In this document: in pieces, positions 33,755 through 42,023 of the stretch
Layout: every line of letters begins with the position of its first letter
How positions within the stretch are numbered: the first letter of the stretch is position 1
From: Planctomycetota bacterium
GTDB lineage: Bacteria > Planctomycetota > UBA1135
Length of the DNA: 58,923 nucleotides
NCBI GenBank assembly: GCA_030748415.1
Contig: JASMMA010000015.1
Location: forward strand, 1-58,923
Direction: 5' to 3'
Made by a program: the position numbers and the translations under genes
Notes under the pieces: model-generated
What the model was told of the DNA's origin: nothing
Databases searched by the model: none
What the model saw: only the letters and a program-made list of their open reading frames with translations

Positions 33755-34483
33755 ATGGCAGGACATTCTCATTGGGCGAACATTCAGCGCAAAAAGTCGG
33801 TAGTTGATGCCAAGCGCGGAAAAGTTTTTAGCAAATGGGCCAAGCTGATTTCGAATGCAGCACGGACCGGCGGCGGGGACATCGATATGAACCTTCCTCT
33901 ACGGTATGCAATCGAGCGCGCAAGAGCGGACAATATGCCAAAGGATTCCATTGACCGTGCGGTCAAAAAGGGAACTGGTGAATTGGGCGGAGCAGCACTG
34001 GAAGAGGTTGTTTATGAGGCTTACGGTCCCAATGGAGTTGCCATTATTATTGAATCCCTAACGGACAATCGAGCGAGAACCGCGCCAGATTTGCGATTCA
34101 TCTTGGATCGACGAGGCGGCTCTCTTGCCAACTCCGGAGCTGTCCTTTGGATGTTCGAAAAGAAGGCTGCCTTTGTAGTGAACCGTGAAGGTGCAGATGA
34201 AGACGAGGTCATGATGTGTGCGCTTGAACACGGTGCTGAAGATGTCACGACTGATGAATCTGAAATCATTGGCATTACTGGCCCTCAAAACGAGTTCACA
34301 AAGCTAAAGACGGCCCTTGAAGAAGGTGGCTTTGATTTGATGGATTCAGCCCTCAGGTACATTCCCAACAACACCGTCGAAATAGACCAAGATGCTTTCG
34401 ACCAAATCACCGCCCTCATGGATGCCCTCGAAGACAACGACGATGTCCAGGAAGTCCACCACAACGCAGAACTTAGCACTTGA
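33755..34483 (+). CDS. yebC: YebC/PmpR family transcriptional regulator or translation factor
   Basis: A 242-residue YebC/TACO1-family protein: MAGHSHWANIQRKK, the DKRGK-like DAKRGKVFSKW, DNMPKDSIDRAVKKGTG, EAYGPNGVAII and the ALEDNDDVQEVHHN end. Length matches (~245). Family members bind DNA as regulators, and some promote translation of polyproline stretches. It is likely transcribed from the gap after rpsI and is followed 12 bases later by the degenerate GGDEF gene. Confidence 0.95.
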   Translation: MAGHSHWANIQRKKSVVDAKRGKVFSKWAKLISNAARTGGGDIDMNLPLRYAIERARADNMPKDSIDRAVKKGTGELGGAALEEVVYEAYGPNGVAIIIESLTDNRARTAPDLRFILDRRGGSLANSGAVLWMFEKKAAFVVNREGADEDEVMMCALEHGAEDVTTDESEIIGITGPQNEFTKLKTALEEGGFDLMDSALRYIPNNTVEIDQDAFDQITALMDALEDNDDVQEVHHNAELST

Positions 34484-34495
34484 TATCCTCCCATT

Positions 34496-35392
34496 ATGCC
34501 TGCTCCAGCTAGACCTCTGACCCTCCTTTCAGCCAATCAGGAAATCATTTCCGCCACTCAAGCAGCAGCTGCAAAAGCTGGTGATTCTGTTGGCGAACTT
34601 TCCATTCTGTCCAGCCGAAATGACATGACCTCCGCTTCAATGGATGGGCTTGTTGTTGTGGACCCGGCTTTTCTTGCACCGGAGCCTGTACACGAGTGGG
34701 TCCTTGCACTCGTACGCGAAGCTCGCGCATTGGTGTGGATATTGACCACTGGCGATTTGGCTGATGCGGATGGCTTAGCTCGCTTTGTGGGAGCCCAGGG
34801 GGCCATTTCTTCTCCCCCAAATCCGGAAGAGTTGGCTGAGAGATTGAGCTCCCCTTTTGGTACTCCTGCTCCGGTTCGCCCTGTTCCTCCAAAGCCGGAT
34901 GACTCCTCCTTGGGTTTAAACCTAGACGCCATTTTGGAAGAGGCCGCTAAAGAAACAGACCAGTCATTCGTCCAAATGATCACCCGACCTGACACAGGAC
35001 TCTACACTGCTGATTATTGGCAGCATCGTCTTGATGAGGAATTCAAGCGCTCCATGCGTTTTCGATTCCCGCTCGGAGTGGTTTCTTTTACATCCGCTGG
35101 AGAAATCGATTCTGCCGACATGCTGGACATTGCGGGAGTGGTTTTGTTGGACACCCGAGATGTGGACATTGTCGCTCAGTTCGACCCCCGGAGCTTCGTT
35201 GCCTTGCTCCCGCACACGGGTCCTGCAGGAACGAAACTTTTCGCGGAGCGCGTTCAGGATTCCTTACAGAAGCAACTATCGAAGGCAGGTGACTGGACCG
35301 TGCGAGTTGCGTGTTGCCCCGACTCCAGTATTGCTTCCTCATCTGCCTTGGTCGCCGAGGTGCTTGGCCTCGGTGGTGGCACCCCTGCCTAG
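34496..35392 (+). CDS. Two-domain regulator: receiver-like N-domain and degenerate GGDEF domain
   Basis: A 298-residue soluble protein. The N-terminal ~110 residues have an alternating alpha/beta pattern like a receiver (VVVDPAFLAP, ALVWILTTGDLADADG) but lack a clear phospho-acceptor. A proline-rich linker follows (~118-140). Residues ~150-290 carry the GGDEF-domain entry DTGLYTADYWQHRLDEEFKR and following strands. The catalytic loop reads FDPRSFVALLP instead of GG(D/E)EF, so it should be inactive as a diguanylate cyclase. It may sense or bind rather than make c-di-GMP. The TAG is immediately followed by the convergent gene's stop. Confidence 0.65.
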   Translation: MPAPARPLTLLSANQEIISATQAAAAKAGDSVGELSILSSRNDMTSASMDGLVVVDPAFLAPEPVHEWVLALVREARALVWILTTGDLADADGLARFVGAQGAISSPPNPEELAERLSSPFGTPAPVRPVPPKPDDSSLGLNLDAILEEAAKETDQSFVQMITRPDTGLYTADYWQHRLDEEFKRSMRFRFPLGVVSFTSAGEIDSADMLDIAGVVLLDTRDVDIVAQFDPRSFVALLPHTGPAGTKLFAERVQDSLQKQLSKAGDWTVRVACCPDSSIASSSALVAEVLGLGGGTPA

Positions 35393-35986
35393 TCAGGGAG
35401 TCGCTGGCAGTTGGAAATCCAGGACCTTCCACTCGGACCCGACCACCAGGTTGGTCAGTTCCGTACCTTCGGGAACTGTTCGAAGGATGGGGTTGTCCAA
35501 AGTCAAAGACAGCCGGCGTCCTTGAAGGTGGAATGGGGGAGATTCGTTCAGGAAAGAACCGAACTTTCGCCCTCCACGGTCGTAAAGGTCAAAGAAGTGT
35601 TGTTCTGCCATGACCAAACCCAGCAGGGGTTTATTAGCAATTCCCCACCAAACCAAGGTCCCACCAGGTACCTGGGTGCTGGAGAGTGGCTGAAGGGTAA
35701 ACGCAAATTGAGTCATTCCGCCGACCTCTTCGCGCACGGCCACCCGGGCAACAAGCCAAGCATCCAAGGTGGCTCCATGTCTTCGCTTCAATCCTTCACT
35801 CAAGCATCGGTATTCCGCAGGCCCATCATCACAGGAAAGGGCGGCAAGAAAGCTATGCCCCCCAGCCTCCGGGTTCGAGAAGTCAGGCCGCAGGGTGAAG
35901 GCCTGAGCCTCGGCCGAGCATGTAGAACACGCTGGAAGCAAAGTTGCCAAAACGGCCAGGAGCAGGGTCAGAGTCAGGCGGGTCAC
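35393..35986 (-). CDS. Predicted lipoprotein, function unknown
   Basis: A 197-residue protein with a lipoprotein-type signal (MTRLTLTLLLAVLATLLPACS; Cys at ~20). It contains a short Cys-rich stretch (CSTC, and CDDGPAEYRCLSEG around 52-64) and a beta-rich C-terminal half (GTLVWWGIANKPLLGLVMAE, then LTLDNPILRTVPEGTEL). No family is recognised. It diverges from the DUF1573-like gene with only 15 bases between start codons and converges directly on the degenerate GGDEF gene with no gap. Confidence 0.6.
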   Translation of the reverse strand: MTRLTLTLLLAVLATLLPACSTCSAEAQAFTLRPDFSNPEAGGHSFLAALSCDDGPAEYRCLSEGLKRRHGATLDAWLVARVAVREEVGGMTQFAFTLQPLSSTQVPGGTLVWWGIANKPLLGLVMAEQHFFDLYDRGGRKFGSFLNESPPFHLQGRRLSLTLDNPILRTVPEGTELTNLVVGSEWKVLDFQLPATP

Positions 35987-36001
35987 GCTCCTTATCTTGA
36001 G

Positions 36002-37045
36002 ATGTTCGGCAGGCTAGGGCAAATTCCTTTCCTCACACTCCCTTTATTGCTTCTGTTCGCGTGTGGAAAACCCCAGCCAACAGGCCTTTCTTTTGAAGCC
36101 GAAGTCCAGGACCTCGGTACAGTCCTGGAGGGGAAGGTATTTCCACTTTCTTACCCTTTTCAGGTTGGAAGCGAAGCCATTCATCTGACTCAACTTCAGC
36201 CTGGTTGTGGTTGTTTAAGCCTGCAACTTATTTGGGGTGGTTCTCCACAAAGCCTGCCCTGCTCGATGCCACCGGGTGCTCAAGGTGAAATCCGTGTGGA
36301 ATATTCCACTGCCGGTATCCACGGAACCAAAAATACTCCGGTCAATATTCATGGAAAGGGGCCTGGATTACCTGCTCGCCTGGAAGTGAAATCTTTAGTG
36401 AAGCCATGGTTTTCCGCCGACCCGACTCCTGTTCGCCTTGGTCGAGTTGCCGCTGAAGAAACTCACCAAGTGCCGGTCCAGGTCACAGGCCTCGAACCGT
36501 TTAAATTTGAAAAGGCCCTCGCTCTTCCACCCGGTTTCTCATGGGAGGGTGTCCCCTCTGCCCAAACTGCAGCTGTTCAGGAAATAACCCTAACGATTCC
36601 CTCTGGAGAGCCAGGTCCCCATGAATCAGAATTCCTTCGACTTCAGGCAGACAATGGTCTAATTTTTGTGCTCCCCCTTGTTTTTGAGCGAGTCGGCGCG
36701 GTTTGGATTCGTCCAAGCCGGCTTTTCCCTCTGGGGGTTCTTCGGCCGGGAATTGAGACTCAAGCTAGCTTGGATTGCGGAACCACAGAGGGAACCCTGG
36801 AAGTTTTGGAAGCCACTGTGCTTGGTATTCCCGATTCGGAGGTGGATTCCGTAACCTTAGAGGGGTCTGACAGTTGGCGCATCCGCTTCACACTTCCATC
36901 GAACCTTCCGCCCGGCCCGATTCAGGGCGAGTTGGTTCTTCGCCTCCGCCACGAAAGCCAGGCGGCTAGCCGGGAGCTAGAGCGGCGCGTTCGTCTTGTC
37001 GGACTTGTCCAGGGAGTCCAAGAAGCCCTGGAACCAAAACAATGA
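36002..37045 (+). CDS. DUF1573-like lipoprotein 1
   Basis: A 347-residue lipoprotein (leader LTLPLLLLFACGK, Cys at ~20). The N-terminal domain (~28-140) has the DUF1573 pattern: LGTVLEGKVFPLSYPFQVG, a hydrophobic strand, then LQPGCGCLSL. Later parts are Ig-like beta domains (LPPGFSWEGVPSAQ, LPSNLPPGPIQGELVL). DUF1573 proteins are common, poorly characterised envelope or exported proteins. It is the first of three tandem paralogues at the head of the pilus-ATPase operon and overlaps the next gene by ATGA. Confidence 0.7.
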   Translation: MFGRLGQIPFLTLPLLLLFACGKPQPTGLSFEAEVQDLGTVLEGKVFPLSYPFQVGSEAIHLTQLQPGCGCLSLQLIWGGSPQSLPCSMPPGAQGEIRVEYSTAGIHGTKNTPVNIHGKGPGLPARLEVKSLVKPWFSADPTPVRLGRVAAEETHQVPVQVTGLEPFKFEKALALPPGFSWEGVPSAQTAAVQEITLTIPSGEPGPHESEFLRLQADNGLIFVLPLVFERVGAVWIRPSRLFPLGVLRPGIETQASLDCGTTEGTLEVLEATVLGIPDSEVDSVTLEGSDSWRIRFTLPSNLPPGPIQGELVLRLRHESQAASRELERRVRLVGLVQGVQEALEPKQ

Positions 37046-38148
37046 AAATTCAACACTTGAAGCTTTTTTTGCTTTTACCTCTTGTCGCCTGTGGGCCTCC
37101 AGAGGAGACATCTGTCCTGCACGGATTTGATTCTTCGTCCCCGTCCGCTTCCATGGAGGCCATCAAGGCTGGAGCGTCTGATTCTCGTTTGAGTTTTGTA
37201 AATGAACTCGTGGCCTTAGGAGATGTCTATCAATACGGAGAATTCCCTTTAGAGTTCCCTTTCCATGTTCAGGGTGAACAAGATTTGGTTGTCACAGATT
37301 TGGAATCTTCCTGCGGCTGCACCGACGCTCTGATGGAAGTGAATGGCGAAACCTATATCTTGGGTGACCCTATTCCCGCCGGTGCCTCAGGTGTTGTTCG
37401 CGGCACCTTTAAAAGTGCAACCTATTCAAACGAAAAAGATTCCAAAATCACTATCCGTGGAAATGGGTTGGGAATGCCGCAAGTCCTTCGGGTAACTGCT
37501 GTCGTTCATCCCATTTTTGAAATATTTCCAAAACAAGCTCGCTTTGGGGATATTCCGATTGCCGCCCTTCGTGGCGAAAACCCACCTTCCATGGAGCTAA
37601 AGGTTGTTCCAGCGCAAGAGTTTGAAATCACCCGTTGGCTGAATATGCCAGATGGGATTTCAGTTGCGGATACGGGTCGCCTTGCTGATATTGAGGGGCG
37701 CGAGCCGAAAGCTCGAGTGTTCAGCATTACCCTTGGAGAGTCATGTGGGCAGGGTCGACTTTATGCAACAGCAGTTGCTGAAACAAGTTTGGATAGAACT
37801 TTAGACTTTGTTGTTCAGGCGAACATTTATGGGCCTATTCACTTTGACCCCGAGCGTCGATTGAGTTTCGGTTTGATGAATGTGGGCCAGGAGCGTTCCC
37901 GACGCATCAATTTGCGGAGTACTATGGAGAGTATTCTAGTTCCAAAGCCCATCTTGACAGTAGAAGGAGCGGACGTATTTCAAACTGAGGTCGTTGAAAA
38001 AGAAGCAGGCCGATTTTATGTGCTCCGTGTACGCGTTCCTAAAGATGCTCCATTAGGACATCATTCTGCAGTCCTGCGAGCCTCCTTTCCCGAGGGCTCC
38101 GAAATCCAGCCCGCAGAGTGGGCTCTAAAAGCCATCATCCGACAATGA
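37042..38148 (+). CDS. DUF1573-like lipoprotein 2
   Basis: A 368-residue lipoprotein (leader LKLFLLLPLVACGP). After a Ser-rich linker, ELVALGDVYQYGEFPLEFPF and LESSCGCTDA give the clear DUF1573 signature. PIPAGASGVVRGTFKSATYSN follows, as in paralogue 3. The C-terminal ~200 residues form further beta domains. It is much closer to the third copy than to the first. 4-base overlaps join it to both neighbours. Confidence 0.75.
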   Translation: MKIQHLKLFLLLPLVACGPPEETSVLHGFDSSSPSASMEAIKAGASDSRLSFVNELVALGDVYQYGEFPLEFPFHVQGEQDLVVTDLESSCGCTDALMEVNGETYILGDPIPAGASGVVRGTFKSATYSNEKDSKITIRGNGLGMPQVLRVTAVVHPIFEIFPKQARFGDIPIAALRGENPPSMELKVVPAQEFEITRWLNMPDGISVADTGRLADIEGREPKARVFSITLGESCGQGRLYATAVAETSLDRTLDFVVQANIYGPIHFDPERRLSFGLMNVGQERSRRINLRSTMESILVPKPILTVEGADVFQTEVVEKEAGRFYVLRVRVPKDAPLGHHSAVLRASFPEGSEIQPAEWALKAIIRQ

Positions 38149-39266
38149 TTGACACAATCCCAAAAGTAATTCCATCCCTTTTACTGTTTGCAGTAATTGC
38201 AGGTTGTTCTCCTGCTTCTGATGACGGAACTTCATCCATGCACGGCAGGAATCAAGATATTGCTGTGATTGGATCTGACACGAGCCGGTCTTTGAGCCGA
38301 TTTGAACCAGAAATAAAAAACTTGGACCTCGGGAAAGTGTTTCAGTTTCAGAAATTCCCTATTCGATTTCCTTTCAAGATTGAGGGTGAGGATCCCGTCA
38401 CTTTGACGGAATTACGCCCTTCTTGTGGGTGCACTGAAGTTGCAATTGAGGTGAATGGTAAATCATGGGAACTTGATAAACCCATCCCTGGTGGGAGCAC
38501 GGGTGCCATTACTGGAATTTTTGATTCCAAGAATTACTCCAACCGTAAGGATTCATCCATTACGATTCAGGGTAATGCCACGAACTTGCCCATGAAGCTC
38601 GGGCTTGGGGCTTTTGTAACACCAGTGTTCTCTTTGGTGCCTCACCAGGCGCGCTTTGTTGACATCCTTGCTGGCCCCATTCGTCGAAATCCGACACCTA
38701 CTCGAAAGCTCGAGGTGACCGGAGCTCAGCCATGGGAGTTAGTTTCTTTTAAGAATAAACCTGAGTGGATTACGATTACGGACATGGGGGATAAGAAACC
38801 TGCCCCGGATGGGATTGGAGAAATCCACACCTTTTTGGTGGAACTTGACCCCGCTTTAGAAGAAGGCAGATACAGCGGAAATGTTACGGTCGAAACCAAC
38901 ATAGGGCACGATTTAAATTTTTCAGCCTATGCCGAACTGCTTGGAAAGGTTCGTTATTTCCCGGATCGTTTGGTTGGATTCAACTTGGTTGAACGAGGTG
39001 ATGAACCCATTCGAAAAATGAAAATTCGACCTTCCGTAGATTGGTTGGAAATTCCTGAACCCGAAATTACCTACGAAGGCGACGATGTTTTTGAAGTTAT
39101 TCTAGATGTCGTCGTTGAAGGTAAAGATTATGTGCTGACCGTTTCCCTTAAGCCTAGCGCTGGAATTGGTCGCCACGCAGGCAAGGTTTTCGTGACCTGG
39201 CCCGAGGACTCGGCTATTCCCAATAGGGAATACCCAATTACTGTTCTTGTCAGGGAGCCCCGTTGA
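38145..39266 (+). CDS. DUF1573-like lipoprotein 3
   Basis: A 373-residue lipoprotein (leader IPSLLLFAVIAGCS). It carries LDLGKVFQFQKFPIRFPFKI and LRPSCGCTEVAIEVNGKSW, then PIPGGSTGAITGIFDSKNYSN, showing close kinship to paralogue 2 across the whole length. The start ATG at 38145 sits inside the previous TGA; a further in-frame ATG at 38118 is not needed. It ends in a TTGA overlap with the first pilus ATPase, so lipoprotein and ATPase are translationally coupled. Confidence 0.75.
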   Translation: MIDTIPKVIPSLLLFAVIAGCSPASDDGTSSMHGRNQDIAVIGSDTSRSLSRFEPEIKNLDLGKVFQFQKFPIRFPFKIEGEDPVTLTELRPSCGCTEVAIEVNGKSWELDKPIPGGSTGAITGIFDSKNYSNRKDSSITIQGNATNLPMKLGLGAFVTPVFSLVPHQARFVDILAGPIRRNPTPTRKLEVTGAQPWELVSFKNKPEWITITDMGDKKPAPDGIGEIHTFLVELDPALEEGRYSGNVTVETNIGHDLNFSAYAELLGKVRYFPDRLVGFNLVERGDEPIRKMKIRPSVDWLEIPEPEITYEGDDVFEVILDVVVEGKDYVLTVSLKPSAGIGRHAGKVFVTWPEDSAIPNREYPITVLVREPR

Positions 39267-40951
39267 GGAAACAACTCGGTGCAATTCTTTTGGCGCAAGG
39301 CGCCATCCAAGAAGACCAGTTGCGCGATGCACTGGCTCAGCAAAAGAATCGGTCTGTACCGTTGGGACAAATTTTTGTCCAAATGGGTGCCGCGAATGAA
39401 GAGACCGTCGCGCGAGCTCTTGCTCTCCAGGCCCGCTTGCCATTCGTTGACCTTTCAGGAAAGCGCCCGCCCGCCCGCCTGACTGCCCTTCTTGATGCCG
39501 CCCAGGCTTGGGAGTTGGAGTGTGTTCCAGTAACTGAAAAGGGTGACACTTTGCTTGTCGCTGTTGCAGATCCCTCCAAGGTTGTTGTTTTGGATACGCT
39601 CCGTTTTTTATTGGACCGGGATGTTGGATTGGTGATGACTTCCCCAGCAGTCCTGGAAGAAGTCCTAGAACGGGTTTATGGGGCTCGAGCAGGGAGTGCC
39701 CAGGATTTACAAGAGGAGACCCCCGAGCACTTTGAAGAGTCTCCGGTGGTTCGACTTGTTCACGGGATGTTTGATGAAGCTGTTCAGCGGAGGGCTTCTG
39801 ATATCCACATTGAGCCCTTCAATGACCGCGTTCGTATTCGCTTTCGGATTGATGGGAAACTCGAAATTTACAATGAACACCCAGTGGATTTGCACGCGCC
39901 CATTCTGAGCCACCTAAAAGTGAGTGCCGGATTGGATATTGCTGAAAAAAGAAAGCCACAAGATGGGCGGATTGAGCATACGGCAGTTGGTCGGCAACTC
40001 GATGTGCGTACTTCAATTCTTCCTACAAGTACCGGGGAAACTTGCGTGATGCGTCTCCTCGACCGAGAAGCCAACCTTCTTTCCTTGGCGGATTTGGGAC
40101 TCACCCCAAGGGCGCTGGAGTGGTTTGAAAAAGTAATTGAAAGGCCGAACGGGATTTTCCTTGTGACGGGCCCAACGGGTTCAGGAAAAACCACCACCCT
40201 TTATGCGGCGCTGCAGACTTTAAATAGGTCTGACAAAAAGATATTGACCGTTGAAGACCCCGTCGAATATCGAATTAAGGGAATTAATCAAGTGCAGGTT
40301 CATCCTGCAATTGGGTTGTCGTTCGCTCGAGCCCTTCGAGCGTTTTTGCGTCAGGCGCCGAACATTGTTTTGGTTGGGGAGATTCGAGACAAAGAGACTG
40401 CTGAAGTTGCTATTCAGGCATCTTTGACTGGCCACTTAGTATTTAGCACCGTTCACACGAATGACGCACCAAGTGCAGTTACTCGATTACTTGATATGGG
40501 CGTTCCACCATTCTTGATTGCAACATCTCTCCAAGGTGTTCTTGCTCAACGGCTTGTTCGGCGCCTATGCCCCGAATGTTCCGTCGAAGAGCCAGCGACC
40601 GAACTTGAGAAAGAAATCCTCGGCCTGAAAAAAGGTGCCAAGCTTCGCCATCCTCGCGGTTGCCGAAGTTGTTCCCGAACGGGTTTCCGTGGCCGTGTTG
40701 GCTGTTTTGAATGGCTGCAGATGAACGAGTCTCTACGGGATTTATTATTCCAGGGAGAGAGTCTCAACCGCTTTGCCAAAGCCGCCGAAAAGGAGGGCGC
40801 CTGGTCTCGCTTGCCAGAAGACATTTCGGAAAAAGTGATTTCCGGACTTACAACTGTGAATGAAATGCTTCGGGTGACTCGTGTTGCCGAGGAGCTTGAT
40901 GAGACCGAAGAAAGTTTTGAAACCAATTCCTCCGAAGAGGGCCAATCATGA
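39263..40951 (+). CDS. PilB/GspE-family assembly ATPase 1 (variant aspartate box)
   Basis: A 562-residue secretion/pilus ATPase starting at TTG 39263. The N-terminal MshEN-type domain (~1-150) begins RKQLGAILLAQGAIQEDQL. It is followed by ASDIHIEPF, GPTGSGKTTTLYAAL (Walker A), VEDPVEY and a four-Cys zinc motif (CPECSVEE with CRSCSRTGFRG). The aspartate box, normally RQDPDIILVGEIRD, reads RQAPNIVLVGEIRD, losing two acidic residues. The Walker B glutamate is kept, so activity is possible. It probably powers extension of a type IV pilus or type II-like system. Confidence 0.9.
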   Translation: MRKQLGAILLAQGAIQEDQLRDALAQQKNRSVPLGQIFVQMGAANEETVARALALQARLPFVDLSGKRPPARLTALLDAAQAWELECVPVTEKGDTLLVAVADPSKVVVLDTLRFLLDRDVGLVMTSPAVLEEVLERVYGARAGSAQDLQEETPEHFEESPVVRLVHGMFDEAVQRRASDIHIEPFNDRVRIRFRIDGKLEIYNEHPVDLHAPILSHLKVSAGLDIAEKRKPQDGRIEHTAVGRQLDVRTSILPTSTGETCVMRLLDREANLLSLADLGLTPRALEWFEKVIERPNGIFLVTGPTGSGKTTTLYAALQTLNRSDKKILTVEDPVEYRIKGINQVQVHPAIGLSFARALRAFLRQAPNIVLVGEIRDKETAEVAIQASLTGHLVFSTVHTNDAPSAVTRLLDMGVPPFLIATSLQGVLAQRLVRRLCPECSVEEPATELEKEILGLKKGAKLRHPRGCRSCSRTGFRGRVGCFEWLQMNESLRDLLFQGESLNRFAKAAEKEGAWSRLPEDISEKVISGLTTVNEMLRVTRVAEELDETEESFETNSSEEGQS

Positions 40952-42018
40952 CCAACATCACTTCTGGTAGCCAACTAGACCAATGGTTGAATGCCGTTGC
41001 CTCCAATGACGCATCCGACCTTCACTTGGGTTCAGGCCGACCTCCCATGATGCGGGTGTCGGGTGAAATTCTTGCAATTGAGGAACAACTTCTTGAATCA
41101 TCTGTTCTAGATGGCATTTGTATGGAGCTTGTTCCTGAAACTCGAAAACCTGACTTGAGCACTCATGGGACGGCAGACTTTGCTGTGACTCATGGAGATG
41201 ACCGTTATCGCGTTAGTGTTTTTAAGCAGCGAGGTTCGCTCGCTATGGTTGCTCGTCGAATTCCGCAAAACCGAATGAGCTTTGACGATATTGGGGCTCC
41301 AAAGGTGCTCCGGGCATTGGCCCATCTTCCACGCGGCTTGGTACTGGTTACCGGCCCGACTGGCTCTGGGAAAACAACGACTCTTGCTTCCTTATTGCAT
41401 GAGGTGAACGTTTCTAGAAATTGCCACATAGTGACTTTGGAGGACCCAATTGAATTTTTCCATAGCTCTGAGAAATCTGTCGTAACTCAACGAGAGGTTG
41501 GTGAAGATGTCTCCTCTTTTGGAGAAGCCCTTCGGCGTGTTCTTCGCCAAGACCCTGATGTTATTCTTCTTGGAGAGATGCGCGACTTGGAAACTACTTC
41601 TGCAGCGATTTCTGCTGCCGAAACCGGGCACTTGGTTTTGGGCACCATGCATACCACGGGTGCCGCTAGAACTGTAGATCGCATCGTGGACCAGTTCCCG
41701 AACGAACAGCAAGAACAAATTCGATCTCAACTTGCGGTCTCTCTTCAGGCTGTTGTTTCCCAAGTTCTCCTCCCGCGAGCTGATGGGCCCGGCCGGGTTG
41801 CTGCTTTTGAGGTCATGATTCGGAACTCAGCAATTGAAAACCACATCCGCAAAGGTGAAACATTCAAAATCCCTTCTGTTATGCAAACTCAAAAGAGGAT
41901 TGGAATGCAGTTGCTAGATGAGCACCTTCTTGAATTAGTCCAAGCCGGTGCCATTTCTTCAGAGGCTGCCCTGGGTGCAGCCCAAACCCCATCGGAGCTT
42001 CGGCAGCGATTGGGATAA
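40948..42018 (+). CDS. pilT: Type IV pilus retraction ATPase
   Basis: A 356-residue PilT with canonical motifs: Walker A GPTGSGKTTT, LEDPIEFFH, RQDPDVILLGEMRDLET (intact Asp box), the AAETGHLVLGTMHT and TVDRIVDQFP stretches, and QALVSQ-like QAVVSQVLLPR. It lacks the long N-terminal domain of the PilB-type neighbours, as expected. PilT drives pilus retraction (twitching, DNA uptake). Its presence favours a true type IV pilus over a pure secretion system. Confidence 0.95.
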   Translation: MTNITSGSQLDQWLNAVASNDASDLHLGSGRPPMMRVSGEILAIEEQLLESSVLDGICMELVPETRKPDLSTHGTADFAVTHGDDRYRVSVFKQRGSLAMVARRIPQNRMSFDDIGAPKVLRALAHLPRGLVLVTGPTGSGKTTTLASLLHEVNVSRNCHIVTLEDPIEFFHSSEKSVVTQREVGEDVSSFGEALRRVLRQDPDVILLGEMRDLETTSAAISAAETGHLVLGTMHTTGAARTVDRIVDQFPNEQQEQIRSQLAVSLQAVVSQVLLPRADGPGRVAAFEVMIRNSAIENHIRKGETFKIPSVMQTQKRIGMQLLDEHLLELVQAGAISSEAALGAAQTPSELRQRLG

Positions 42019-42023
42019 GAAGC

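Noticed and set aside
35411-36001. Long 5' extension of the first DUF1573-like gene
   Set aside because: It is antisense to a well-formed lipoprotein gene, and the lipoprotein signal begins at 36002.
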